From: Streptomyces himalayensis subsp. himalayensis | Lineage (GTDB): Bacteria; Actinomycetota; Actinomycetes; Streptomycetales; Streptomycetaceae | Length of the DNA stretch: 64,000 nucleotides | NCBI RefSeq assembly: GCF_013778455.1 | Contig: NZ_JACEHE010000001.1 | Coordinates: 1-64,000, forward strand | Direction: 5' to 3' | Shown: one piece after another, positions 1 to 7,444 of the stretch | Numbering within the stretch: the stretch's first letter is position 1 | Layout of the letters: every line of letters starts with the position of its first letter | Made by a program: the position numbers and the translations under genes | Notes under the pieces: generated by a model | Database searches by the model: none | Seen by the model: only the letters and a program-made list of their open reading frames with translations | Told to the model about the DNA's origin: nothing

Positions 1-165
1 GATCTTGACGGCGGTGGTCTTGCCGGCCCCGTTCGGGCCGAGCAGCGAGAAGACCGTGCCGGCCGGTACCGCCAGGTCGATGCCGTCGAGGACCGTCTTG
101 TCCCCGTAGGCCTTGCGCAGCCCCTTGGCCGCGATGGCGAGTGAGTGCGATGTCGTTGAAGTCAT
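1..165 (-). CDS. ABC transporter ATP-binding protein (N-terminal part only)
   Basis: Reading the minus strand from the ATG at 163-165 gives 55 residues of an ABC ATPase, and the gene runs off the left edge. Visible are the A-loop region (LRKAYGD), the first beta strands (TVLDGIDLAVPAGTVFSLLG) and the Walker A motif GPNGAGKTT. The wording is typical of the DrrA-type exporter ATPases common in Streptomyces, which pair with an ABC-2 permease usually encoded just downstream; that gene would lie outside the window. The substrate cannot be inferred. Family assignment is firm, subfamily tentative. Confidence 0.85.
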   Translation of the reverse strand, partial: MTSTTSHSLAIAAKGLRKAYGDKTVLDGIDLAVPAGTVFSLLGPNGAGKTTAVKI

Positions 166-236
166 GCCGCAGAGGTTGCGGCAGGGCGCATTCAGCGCGG
201 TTTCAGGATGGTTTCAGCACCCTGGAACCGGGCGGC

Positions 237-263
237 GGAGGGGCAATGCCTCATTGCCCCTCC
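237..263. terminator. Perfect 12-bp hairpin, likely terminator
   Basis: The arms GGAGGGGCAATG and CATTGCCCCTCC pair perfectly around a 3-nt loop. The hairpin lies just past the stop of the DUF397 gene (minus strand) and ahead of the ABC gene, so it probably ends the XRE/DUF397 transcript. There is no clear U-tract, which is usual for Streptomyces terminators. Confidence 0.6.
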
Positions 264-292
264 CTGCTGTTGCGGCCTCAAGCGCGGGCGCT

Positions 293-484
293 TTACAGCA
301 GGTGATCGGCCTTGCCCGCCTTGATGTCCCGGATGAGCGTACGGAGGGCTTCACGGGTGTCGGTGACGTAGTGGTCTTCTTGTCCGGCGACGGTGATGTA
401 GGCGTTGCCTGCGGGGTCGGTGCCTATGCGGAAGCAGTTGGCGCCTTCTCCGCAGAAGGGGGCTTCCCAAGTGATGTCCGGCAC
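293..484 (-). CDS. DUF397 small protein, partner of the upstream XRE regulator
   Basis: 63-aa protein of the DUF397 family. Residues WEAPFCGEGANC near the start, followed by FRIGTDPAGNAYITV, match the family pattern of an initial W-x-K/P-S/F segment with a Cys and a central beta segment. The GTG start at 484 is chosen because AGGAG lies 5 nt upstream and it places the gene 8 nt after the XRE stop. DUF397 proteins sit beside DUF5753-type XRE regulators throughout Streptomyces (whiJ-like loci; Scr1/Scr2 in S. coelicolor), where such pairs affect development and antibiotic production and have been likened to toxin-antitoxin systems. A like pair occurs at 36804-37863. Confidence 0.85.
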   Translation of the reverse strand: MPDITWEAPFCGEGANCFRIGTDPAGNAYITVAGQEDHYVTDTREALRTLIRDIKAGKADHLL

Positions 485-492
485 GGGGTCTC

Positions 493-1344
493 CTAGAGGT
501 CGTCGGCGAGGGTGCGGATGAAGTCGCGTGAGGGCTCCGCGGCGAGCGCCACGGACTGCGCCGCGTCCAGTTGGGCCCGGTATTTGCGGAGCTGCATCTC
601 CGAGTCGATGAACTCGGGACCGTGTGTGCTGTCGAGTTCGACGGTGTCCAGTTGGGGCACGACCGCTTCGACGTACACGACCGACTGGCCCGCCCCCGGG
701 AAGCCGCCCGCCTTGAACGGGATGACTCGTACGGTCACGGCCTCCCGCTCGGACATGCGCAGCAGATGCTCCAACTGCCGCCGCGCCACCTCCGAACCCC
801 CGAACTCCATCCGCAGCGCGGCCTCGTGGACGATGACGTCGAGGCCTGGCGGCTCCGGCCGGTCGAGCACCTGCTGTCGGTCCATCCGATGCGCCACTCG
901 TACGTCCACATCGGCCGCCGGCAAGGGCGGGATCACGGCCTCGAACACCGCACGAGCGTGGTCCTCGGTCTGGAGCAGCCCAGGCAGATGCACGCTCACG
1001 GCGATCCACAGGCGCCGCGCGTGCCACTCCATCTCGGAGATGTCCAGGAAGCTGACGGGAAGTTGGCCCCGATAGGACTCCCACCACCCCTTGTCCCGCT
1101 CGGCGGCCATGGCAGCGAGCGCCTCGACGAGCGCTTGGTCCACACAGCCGTAGTTGCTCGCGAGGGTGCGTACACGTTCGGGGCTGATGCCCGAGCGGCC
1201 CGACTCCATGTTGGGCACGTTCGTCCGTGGCACGCCCAACAGTCCGGCTGCGTACTCCGTGGTCATCCCTGCAGCCATGCGCATCTTGCGCAACTCCGTA
1301 CCGAGGCGCCGCTGACGCTCAGTTGGGGTACTTCTCGGCGCCAT
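493..1344 (-). CDS. XRE-family transcriptional regulator with DUF5753 domain
   Basis: 283-aa regulator. A helix-turn-helix lies at about residues 12-65 (RRLGTELRKMRMAAGMTTEY then LLGVPRTNVPNMESGR). It is followed by a DUF5753 C-terminal domain of about 190 residues containing HLPGLLQTEDHARAVF, the ligand- or partner-binding part of WhiJ/Scr1-like proteins. The ATG at 1344 has GGAGGG 5 nt upstream; an in-frame upstream extension has no good ribosome site. It is followed at 8 nt by the DUF397 gene and is divergent from an ATPase-like gene at 1645, the classical three-gene whiJ-like set. It probably autoregulates through the AT-richer divergent promoter region. Confidence 0.9.
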   Translation of the reverse strand: MAPRSTPTERQRRLGTELRKMRMAAGMTTEYAAGLLGVPRTNVPNMESGRSGISPERVRTLASNYGCVDQALVEALAAMAAERDKGWWESYRGQLPVSFLDISEMEWHARRLWIAVSVHLPGLLQTEDHARAVFEAVIPPLPAADVDVRVAHRMDRQQVLDRPEPPGLDVIVHEAALRMEFGGSEVARRQLEHLLRMSEREAVTVRVIPFKAGGFPGAGQSVVYVEAVVPQLDTVELDSTHGPEFIDSEMQLRKYRAQLDAAQSVALAAEPSRDFIRTLADDL

Positions 1345-1435
1345 CCGCCCTCCAGTCCGACCCGGCAACGGGGTCAGTCTGCCTCCGCACTCGGCGGCCG
1401 GTCCACCGCGACCGAACCCCACCCGCAGGAAAGGT

Positions 1436-1447
1436 AGTACACGTACT
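1436..1447. promoter_or_regulatory. Short dyad in the divergent promoter region, candidate operator
   Basis: AGTAC-AC-GTACT is a perfect 5-bp inverted repeat about 90 bp upstream of the XRE start, in the 300-bp divergent region (1345-1644). Position and symmetry suggest an XRE binding site; nothing else was recognised in this intergenic stretch. Confidence 0.35.
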
Positions 1448-1644
1448 CCGGCAATGCCCTACAGTGAGTAACGCGACGCTTACGCACGACGTAATCGGAA
1501 GCGCATCGCGCGAGCCTGCCCGCAGCCTCCTGCCCTGGGAGGGGCGGGCCCGCGCCAGGGAGACAGGCCACCCGTCGTGCGGAAAACGTCAGTCGCCGTA
1601 AGGGCACCACCGCTCAACGATCACCGCACCCTGAGGGAGTCGCC

Positions 1645-2157
1645 GTGTCCGTAACCATCTCGTCCTGCCCGAGCCCAACCCCCGTACAGCCGACGCCACC
1701 CCCCACCCCCGAAGCCCTGGCGTACAGCCTCACGCTGCCCGCCGCCCCGGCGAGCCCGGCGGTCGCAAGGGCGGCGGCCCGCACGATCCTGCGGACCCAC
1801 GGCCTGCAGGACGTGACGGACGCGGCGGTGCAGGTGGTGGGCGAACTGGCGGCGTGCGCCTGCCGGTTCACGCCCACTGCCGAGGTGTACGTGTCGCTGC
1901 GCTACAGGGAGGGAGCGCTGAGGGTGATCCTCTACGACGGGCACCCGCGGCACACGCACCCCCGTCTCGCGGCGGCCTGCGAGGCGCGGCGCCGGGCGGA
2001 CCTGCGGGTGCTGGCCTGCGTGGTACGGGCGTGCGGCGGCGACTGGGGCTTCGGCGAGGCCCGCGAACCGACGGGCGGTACGCGGATGTGGGCGGTTCTG
2101 CCGAGCGACGGCGCCCGCGCCTACGCGGACGCGGTACCGACGGCCCCGATCGAGTGA
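1645..2157 (+). CDS. Degenerate RsbW/HATPase-like protein
   Basis: 170-aa protein in the position normally held by a small GHKL ATPase (anti-sigma-factor-like, HATPase_c_2) next to whiJ-like XRE genes. The fold is recognisable: a helix with TILRTHGL, then VVGELAACACRF where the family has the N-box ELVTNAxRH, a beta strand with LRVILYDGHPR (G1 region) and a C-terminal strand. The N-box Asn is replaced, and no G2-box glycines (family GxGxGL/F) are visible in the segment ARRRADLRVLACVVRACGG. ATP binding is therefore doubtful, and it may act as a pure binding protein. GTG start with GAGGGAG 7-13 nt upstream. Compare the intact paralogue at 38109-38579. Confidence 0.65.
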   Translation: MSVTISSCPSPTPVQPTPPPTPEALAYSLTLPAAPASPAVARAAARTILRTHGLQDVTDAAVQVVGELAACACRFTPTAEVYVSLRYREGALRVILYDGHPRHTHPRLAAACEARRRADLRVLACVVRACGGDWGFGEAREPTGGTRMWAVLPSDGARAYADAVPTAPIE

Positions 2158-2236
2158 CGTCCACACGAAAAGGCGAGGTCACAGCCGTCTGACCGCTTGA
2201 GTAAAGATTCGGATCCGCTACCGGAACGGAGCAGCA

Positions 2237-2608
2237 ATGTCGGAACCGCCCGACCTGTACACCATCGAGCTGGAGCCGGAGGTGCATGCCTGGCTGGAAC
2301 CGCTCGCCAAGCCCGACTACAGGGCCGTCGAGCGGTTCGCCGACAGACTGGCCGTGGACGGTCCGACGTTGCCCTTCCCGCTGGCCAGTCATCTCGGGGA
2401 CGGGCTCAGGGAGCTGCGCATCGGCGCCATGCGTGTCACGTACTGGTTGGCTCCTGGCCGCAGAGCAGTTCTGCTTACCGTCTTCCGAAAGACGAAGATG
2501 CGGGAGACCGACGAAGTCTTGCGAGCCCAGAGGGCGCGGAAGCTATGCGAGGCCGAGCACCCCCCAGCGGGCGAGCACGACGTCTACAGTAGGGATGAGG
2601 AGGCCTGA
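2237..2608 (+). CDS. HigB/RelE-type toxin (phage-derived Gp49-like)
   Basis: 123-aa basic protein of the RelE/HigB superfamily. After an N-terminal helix (EVHAWLEPLA, YRAVERFADRL) comes the typical core of LASHLGDGLRELRI, then RVTYWLAPGRRAVLLTVFRKTKM and the helical tail ETDEVLRAQRAR. Members cleave mRNA on the ribosome and are held inactive by an antitoxin encoded immediately downstream, as here. The stop (TGA) shares one base with the antitoxin start (TGATG), implying translational coupling. Toxin-first order is the HigBA arrangement. Catalytic activity is inferred from family only. Confidence 0.85.
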   Translation: MSEPPDLYTIELEPEVHAWLEPLAKPDYRAVERFADRLAVDGPTLPFPLASHLGDGLRELRIGAMRVTYWLAPGRRAVLLTVFRKTKMRETDEVLRAQRARKLCEAEHPPAGEHDVYSRDEEA

Positions 2609-2916
2609 TGAGCGGCGGATACCACACCAGCTGGAAGGTCCCGGCTGAGCACCGGGAGGATCCGGCGTACCGTGCCACAGGCCGGCGGATGGACTTTGCT
2701 CAGGCTGTCTACGAGCGCCGCTCGGCGCTTGGCTGGAGCATGGCCGAGCTGGCTCGTCGAGCCGACATGTCCGAAGAGGACATCGAGTCGATCGAAGAGA
2801 GCGGTGTCGATCCCACTCTGGAACTGATCGAGCGGCTCGCTGCCGCCCTTGAGTCGGGCGCCCGAATCGATCCTCACGCCACCCCGGAGTTCCGCTTCGA
2901 GGGCCACGCCGCCTGA
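2608..2916 (+). CDS. HigA-type XRE antitoxin
   Basis: 102-aa protein with an XRE helix-turn-helix at about residues 28-85 (FAQAVYERRSALGWSMAELA, RRADMSEEDIESIEESG, PTLELIERLAAAL). The N-terminal 27 residues (YHTSWKVPAEHREDPAYRAT) are a typical antitoxin extension that would wrap the toxin. GAGGAGG lies 4 nt before the ATG. Its start overlaps the HigB-like toxin stop by one base. It is expected to neutralise the toxin and repress the pair's promoter upstream of 2237. No gene is seen from 2917 to 3037. Confidence 0.85.
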   Translation: MSGGYHTSWKVPAEHREDPAYRATGRRMDFAQAVYERRSALGWSMAELARRADMSEEDIESIEESGVDPTLELIERLAAALESGARIDPHATPEFRFEGHAA

Positions 2917-3037
2917 ACGGGCAGGGGCGTCTGGGGAGGCGAGGAGTATGTGAGGCTGCGGCGACGGATTCGCGGACCGGTCTCGTGCCACGCGGCTGAG
3001 CGCTCACCGTCGGTCGTCGACTGGCTGCGTCGCCGTT

Positions 3038-3454
3038 TCACACCCCCACGGCGCGGACCCGGTCCCCGCAGAGCTTGTTCATGTCGTCCACGTCGGACGT
3101 GACGATGATGCGCGGTCCGGAGTAGCCCAAGGCCGTTGCGGCCACAACGGAGTCGACGGCGTACTTGTGGCCGTGCAGGTTCGCGTTCCGGAGCAGGTCG
3201 ATGGCGCGCCACGTGACAGGGTCCGTGACGGGGAGAACCTCGAGCCGCGACACATGCCACCGGAGACGGTCCATGCGGACCTTGGAGTGCCAGGCTTCGA
3301 TCAACGTCAGGTTGCTGACGGCGACGAGGGTGTCCTTGGCCTGGGCTGTACGGATCAGTCCCGTGACGTATGGGTCGTTGGCCATGAACTTGCTCAGCCC
3401 CTCGCTGTCGAGGAGCAGTACGCCGTGGCTCAACTGGCTTTGTGTCCGCGCCAC
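3038..3454 (-). CDS. PIN-domain ribonuclease toxin (VapC-like)
   Basis: 138-aa PIN domain protein. The four acidic residues of the PIN active site are visible: D16 in LLLDSEGL, E53 in LTLIEAWHS, D101 in YAVDSVVAA and D121 in VTSDVDDMN. VapC toxins are Mg-dependent RNases that cut tRNA or rRNA. The GTG at 3452-3454 lies inside the end of the antitoxin gene (25-bp overlap), so the two are co-translated; a TTG at the antitoxin stop is an alternative start. The partner is the gene at 3430-3765. Confidence 0.85.
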   Translation of the reverse strand: MARTQSQLSHGVLLLDSEGLSKFMANDPYVTGLIRTAQAKDTLVAVSNLTLIEAWHSKVRMDRLRWHVSRLEVLPVTDPVTWRAIDLLRNANLHGHKYAVDSVVAATALGYSGPRIIVTSDVDDMNKLCGDRVRAVGV

Positions 3455-3765
3455 TCCGGATCCCCGTCCCCCTCGCGCTCTTCCGCGGCGCGTTCGTCAG
3501 CCGCCATGGTCTCGGCCTCACGGAAGATCTCCTCGGCCCACTCCTGGATTCCGGGGGAGGGCGGGCCGATCTCCGCCTCCTTCGCCTGGAGCAGTTCCTC
3601 CAGCAGATCGCGCTGTATCTGCCGTTCCACCGCCGCGCTGACGTACGCCGAGAAGCCGCGTGCTCCCACGCGCGCCTTGACCGCCGCGATGCGGCCCGCG
3701 GGCATGGACACGCTCACCTTCTGGGCCGGGCCCTCGTCCTTGCCGTACCGCTCCGGGGAGTCCAT
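3430..3765 (-). CDS. VapB-like antitoxin (CopG/ribbon-helix-helix type)
   Basis: 111-aa protein. KVSVSMPAGRIAAVKARVG followed by FSAYVSAAVERQIQRDLLEEL is the ribbon-helix-helix pattern of CopG-type DNA-binding antitoxins. The acidic tail (about residues 65-105) would bind the PIN toxin. The gene precedes and overlaps the VapC-like gene, the usual antitoxin-first order. The upstream region 3766-3810 is AT-richer than its surroundings (AGCAAAATGATT) and likely carries the autoregulated promoter. Confidence 0.8.
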   Translation of the reverse strand: MDSPERYGKDEGPAQKVSVSMPAGRIAAVKARVGARGFSAYVSAAVERQIQRDLLEELLQAKEAEIGPPSPGIQEWAEEIFREAETMAADERAAEEREGDGDPEWRGHKAS

Positions 3766-4133
3766 GTCTGGAGAGTAGCAAAATGATTCGCAATCCGTTT
3801 GTGCTGGCTTTCATCCAGTCCGCGCACACGGTGCGTTTGTGCTGGTGAAGGCAGTGATCGTCACGCGCCGTCACTCGAACAGGTCAATGTGGATCAGGTG
3901 CTGTAGCGACCTCAAGCCGAGAGCGACCCCGGTGCCGGGGCTGCCGGTGAACTCTGTACTTCATGGGTCCCTCAACGCTGCTGTGGCCGACGTGAATTGG
4001 GGCCCTCCTTTGGGCCCGTGGGCCCATGTGGGTTGAGGCGGCGGAACTTTACGCTCTGGGCTCGTATTGATGAGGGGGATCTGACTGCCTCTGCCCCTGA
4101 ACTCATTCTCCCGACGGCGAGTTGAGGAGTGGC
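3766..4133. other. Gene-free intergenic region between VapBC and the toxin gene
   Basis: 368 bp without a credible gene. It starts with an AT-rich stretch serving the VapB promoter, and contains the repeated string GTTTGTGCTGG at 3798-3808 and again at 3834-3844. It also holds the 18-bp GGGCCC-type motif (4011-4028) upstream of the pilin-signal toxin. The ribosome site of the toxin gene is GAGGAG just before 4134. Confidence 0.6.
4011..4028 (+). promoter_or_regulatory. 18-bp GGGCCC-type motif upstream of toxin, shared with the prepilin-peptidase region
   Basis: TGGGCCCGTGGGCCCATG lies 106 bp before the toxin ATG. The identical 18 bases occur in reverse orientation at 11550-11567 between the DUF192 and prepilin-peptidase genes. 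It is built of two GGGCCC blocks 8 bp apart and is near-palindromic. It may be a regulator binding site; chance recurrence in GC-rich DNA is possible. Confidence 0.35.
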
Positions 4134-6683
4134 ATGTCTGCGTTTGGGGGCGTTCCGGCGATCGGCGGTGGCGGGTCCTCGTCGACGGGGAGCGGACGGC
4201 GCCAGGATCTGCCCGGACCACTGTCGGTCGCGCTTGTCCTCGTCCACACCCTGTTCGCGTTCACGGTGCTGGGCGGGGTCGGGCTCCTGCTGACCGCCGC
4301 GTCGCTGGACGCCGTCGACGGCTGGCTGCTGGGGCACGTGGTGTTCGCGGCGGCGCCGGGCACGATCGGGTGGGTGCTGGCGCGCCGGTCCTGGACCGGC
4401 GGCGTGTGGGTGTGGCGGGGCTTGCTCGCCCTGCAGGCATGGCTGATCGCCGCCGCGATCGGCAATATCGGCGACGGCTCGGGCCGGGGCTTCACCCAGC
4501 TCTTCTTGCCCGTCCTGATTGTCGTGTTCCTGACTCGCCGGGGGAGCCGGGAGTGGTTCCGTCTGGCGGATCGGGAGCGGGCGGAGCGTCGTCCGTTCTC
4601 GTTGGCACGGATGATCCGCTGGCGTCGGGACGGCGGCCAGACCGCGGTGGAGTACGCGGGTCTGGTGGCCGTGGTCGCGGCGATCATCGTCGCGCTGCTG
4701 GTCAGTGGTCTGGGGACGCAGATCGCCACCGGGCTTCAGTCGGCGGTGTGCCGGGTGACCGGTACGGCGTGCCCTGCGGACACGGGGGACGGCAGCGAGG
4801 AGGTCCAGGCGGGGGACGGCCAGGACGAGACGGGCGGTGACGGGGGAGCCGACGGCGGCACGGACTCGGGGGCGGACGGCGGTACGAACGCGGGGGCCGA
4901 CGGGGGAGCCAACGCGGGGGCCGACGGCGGTACGGACGCGGGGGCCGACGGCGGTACGAACGCGGGGGCCGACGGTGGAACCGACGCCGGGGCCGATGGG
5001 GGAGCCAACGCAGGGGCCGACGGTGGCACGGACGCCGGCCAAAACCAGGACGGCCAGGACAACGCCGGCCAAGGCAACGAGGACGGTGGAACCGCTGACG
5101 GCGGCACCGGCGACAACGGATCCGCTGGTACCGGTTCTGGCGGCACCGGCTCCAGCTCCGGCACCGGCTCGGCCGGCCAGGGCGACGGCGGCACCGGCGA
5201 CAACGGATCCGCTGGTACCGCCTCCCAGGGCCCCGACGGCCGCTCCGGCGGCGCCTCCGGCGAGGACTCCGCCTCGTACACCGAGGAGACCGACGAGGAG
5301 AAGAACGCCGCCGCGGAGGACGAGCCCGGATGGGAGGAGGACGAACAGGCCGCCGAGGACGGCGGTGACGAGGGCGGCGACGAGGGCTGCTTCTCCGGCT
5401 TCGGCGCCTTCTTCGGATGCGCGGGCGACCAGATCAAACAGGTCGGCGAAGGTCTGTTCGTCGACGGCATCTGGGGCGACGTCACAGGCATCTGGGACAC
5501 GGTCACTAACCCGGGCGAGGCCTGGGAGGGACTGAAGGACTACGGCAGCTCGCTCGGCGACCAGTGGTCGGCCGACTCCAAGGACGCGGGCGAGAAGTGG
5601 GAGAACGGCGACTACTTCGACGCCCTCACCGACTGGGGCGGCGCGTCGCTGAACACCGGGGTCACGGTCCTGGACGACATGTTCGTGGGCGACGAGGTCC
5701 GCGACCAGTGGAACAACGGCGAGAAGACCCGCGCCGTCACCAACGTTGTCTGGAACATCGGCTCGCTCTTCATCCCCGGCTACGGCGAGGCCAAGGTAGT
5801 CCAGAAGCTCGGCAAGCTGGGCAAACTCGGCAAGCTGGGCGAGAACGCCGCCGACGCGGCGGCGGACGCCCGTAAAGCGGCCAAGGCCGGCGACGCCGAC
5901 GCCGCCGAGAAGGCCGCGAAGGAGGCCGACGAGGCAGCGGACGAGGCCGAGGAGAAGGCCAGGAATTCCGGCTGCACCCTCACCTCGGGGCCCCGCCGGA
6001 CCATCCCGTACGGCGATGCCCCCGGCCTGACCGGGTCCTCCGGTACGGGCACCACGGTCCTCGCCGCCGGCGGTATCCGCTCCCCGTATGTCCTCCTGGC
6101 CGAGACCGGCTGCGACGAGGAGGCCAAGAAGCAGGCGGAGGAGGCCCGCAAGCAGGCCGACGAGGCCGCGAAGGCCGAGAAGGAGGCGAAGAAGGAAGAG
6201 AGCCGCAAGAAGGTCGCCAAGTGGAAGAAGCCGTCCTGGCACAAGGACCTGAAGAACCCGCGGAAGGGCTCCAAGGACGCCGGCGACGGCCAGTGGAAGG
6301 CCAAGAACTCGGTGGCGTACTGGCCGAGCATGGAACGCTGGATGCGCTACCAGGAGCAGGTCTCCGGGGTGAAGCGCGGCAAGGAATACGCTGTCAAGGA
6401 CCCGAGGACCGGCAGGGACGTCGACTTCGACCGCTGGGACTCGTCGCGGCAGACTTACGTCGAGGCGAAGTTCGGGTACGGCAAGAAGGTCGACAGCGAC
6501 GGAAACCTTCAGAAGGCCCAGGCGGACAAGTTCATCGAGCAGGCGCGGCGCCAGCTGCGGGCAGCGAACGGGAAGCCGGTCGAATGGAACTTCTCCAACA
6601 AGCGGGCGGCCGACGCGGCACAGAAGGCCTTTGACGACGCCGACGTGGACGTGGTGGTCAAGTACACCCCGGTGGAGAAGTAG
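4134..6683 (+). CDS. Polymorphic toxin with internal Flp-pilin signal and Tox-REase-5 C-terminus
   Basis: 849-aa multidomain protein. Residues 31-135 hold about four membrane segments. At 164-190, RRDGGQTAVEYAGL precedes a hydrophobic stretch: a class III (Flp/TadE) signal with cleavage expected after G168 and Glu at +5. Residues 238-301 are eight copies of an octapeptide (GADGGTNA type), followed by a Gly/Ser/Asp-rich and acidic linker. A pretoxin-like region at about 420-560 (GDVTGIWDTVTNPGEAWEGL, NIGSLFIPGYGEA) leads to a Lys/Ala/Glu-rich helix. Residues 729-849 look like Tox-REase-5 (YQEQVSG, VDFDRW, then VEAK with E777 and K779), a predicted PDDEXK nuclease. Translation starts at the ATG after GAGGAG. 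The immunity gene follows at 18 bp. Nuclease activity and Tad export are inferences. Confidence 0.8.
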   Translation: MSAFGGVPAIGGGGSSSTGSGRRQDLPGPLSVALVLVHTLFAFTVLGGVGLLLTAASLDAVDGWLLGHVVFAAAPGTIGWVLARRSWTGGVWVWRGLLALQAWLIAAAIGNIGDGSGRGFTQLFLPVLIVVFLTRRGSREWFRLADRERAERRPFSLARMIRWRRDGGQTAVEYAGLVAVVAAIIVALLVSGLGTQIATGLQSAVCRVTGTACPADTGDGSEEVQAGDGQDETGGDGGADGGTDSGADGGTNAGADGGANAGADGGTDAGADGGTNAGADGGTDAGADGGANAGADGGTDAGQNQDGQDNAGQGNEDGGTADGGTGDNGSAGTGSGGTGSSSGTGSAGQGDGGTGDNGSAGTASQGPDGRSGGASGEDSASYTEETDEEKNAAAEDEPGWEEDEQAAEDGGDEGGDEGCFSGFGAFFGCAGDQIKQVGEGLFVDGIWGDVTGIWDTVTNPGEAWEGLKDYGSSLGDQWSADSKDAGEKWENGDYFDALTDWGGASLNTGVTVLDDMFVGDEVRDQWNNGEKTRAVTNVVWNIGSLFIPGYGEAKVVQKLGKLGKLGKLGENAADAAADARKAAKAGDADAAEKAAKEADEAADEAEEKARNSGCTLTSGPRRTIPYGDAPGLTGSSGTGTTVLAAGGIRSPYVLLAETGCDEEAKKQAEEARKQADEAAKAEKEAKKEESRKKVAKWKKPSWHKDLKNPRKGSKDAGDGQWKAKNSVAYWPSMERWMRYQEQVSGVKRGKEYAVKDPRTGRDVDFDRWDSSRQTYVEAKFGYGKKVDSDGNLQKAQADKFIEQARRQLRAANGKPVEWNFSNKRAADAAQKAFDDADVDVVVKYTPVEK
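4845..5036 (+). repeat. Eight tandem 24-bp units encoding an octapeptide stalk
   Basis: Eight in-frame copies of a 24-bp unit (GGGGCCGACGGCGGTACGAA type plus GCG), each encoding GADGG followed by T/A-N/D-A/S. The first and last copies are the most divergent. The copy number is likely variable between strains by slippage, changing the spacer between the pilin-like anchor and the toxin domain. Confidence 0.9.
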
Positions 6684-6701
6684 GAACAGAGGAGCGCGCG
6701 T

Positions 6702-7433
6702 ATGTCGGGCGAAGTGGTCGTGAAGGTGTCCTGGGGGCCCAGGCCCGAGACACCTCTGCAGCTGGCTCAGCGCTGGCTGGAGCTCCTGACCGGGCTGACC
6801 AGGCTGTCGGAGGGTGCCCTGGCCGAGTGGCGCTGGGACGAGGACGCCGGCCCGGGTGGGCTCGTCCCGGCGAACGCCGAGGAATTCGCGGCGGCGCTCG
6901 AGGCGGCCAACACGCAGGACGACCTGGAGATCCTCGGCTACACCGCCAACGTCGTAGCCATCCGGCCGGATGGCGCACACGTAAGGGGCAAGGTGATCGC
7001 GGGAGGCTCGGACGAGTACTCCCCGTTCACGGCGGTGCTGCAGCTCTTCCCCGCATCCGGCTCATCGGCCGTTCCGCTGGCGGGCAAGTACGCCGAAGTC
7101 CTGGCGCTGTTGGCGGCCGCATGGGACCCGGACCACGGGCTGACCTACGACCGGCCGTTGTTCAACGAGCTCAGGTCGGCTTACGGTCCCCGGGCCTCCC
7201 ACCCGCGCTCGGGGTGGGCGGTGTACCTGTCCGAGAACCGCGCCGCGCGCATCCCGGACGACTTCCACGCGCCCCGCCGGCTTCCCACCGAGCACGGTGG
7301 AGTCGTCCTGGACCTCGCGGAGAGCCCCGGCGAGACACCGTCCACTCAGACGGTGCTGGCCGCCCACAAAGCCCTTGCCGAGAGCGGCGCCCTGGAACCC
7401 ATGGCCGCTCCGGCCCTCAGAGCCAAGCTGTGA
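6702..7433 (+). CDS. Immunity protein of the Imm52 type
   Basis: 243-aa soluble alpha/beta protein encoded 18 bp after the toxin stop, with GAGGAG 10 nt before the ATG. Recognisable features are an N-terminal W-rich half (PLQLAQRWLELLTGL, LAEWRW) and the segment SGWAVYLSENRAARIPDD, which resembles the GW-x-x-YLS signature of the Imm52 family. As I recall, Imm52 genes are immediate neighbours of Tox-REase-5 toxins, so the pairing independently supports both calls. It would bind and block the nuclease domain in the producer. It is followed at 11 bp by another small acidic protein. Confidence 0.75.
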   Translation: MSGEVVVKVSWGPRPETPLQLAQRWLELLTGLTRLSEGALAEWRWDEDAGPGGLVPANAEEFAAALEAANTQDDLEILGYTANVVAIRPDGAHVRGKVIAGGSDEYSPFTAVLQLFPASGSSAVPLAGKYAEVLALLAAAWDPDHGLTYDRPLFNELRSAYGPRASHPRSGWAVYLSENRAARIPDDFHAPRRLPTEHGGVVLDLAESPGETPSTQTVLAAHKALAESGALEPMAAPALRAKL

Positions 7434-7444
7434 GTGGGCCCTCG

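Noticed and set aside
3839-4036. Small plus-strand frame before the toxin gene
   Set aside because: No ribosome site, poor codon bias and overlap with the motif-bearing promoter region.
4122-4133. Earlier ATG start (4122) for the pilin-signal toxin
   Set aside because: The ATG at 4134 has a proper GAGGAG site at good spacing, while the earlier one lacks a ribosome site.
3972-6980. Very long minus-strand open frame opposite the toxin gene
   Set aside because: It is the mirror of a strongly biased GC-rich coding sequence; its translation is low-complexity Leu/Val/Arg-rich without any domain, whereas the plus-strand frame has recognisable domains.
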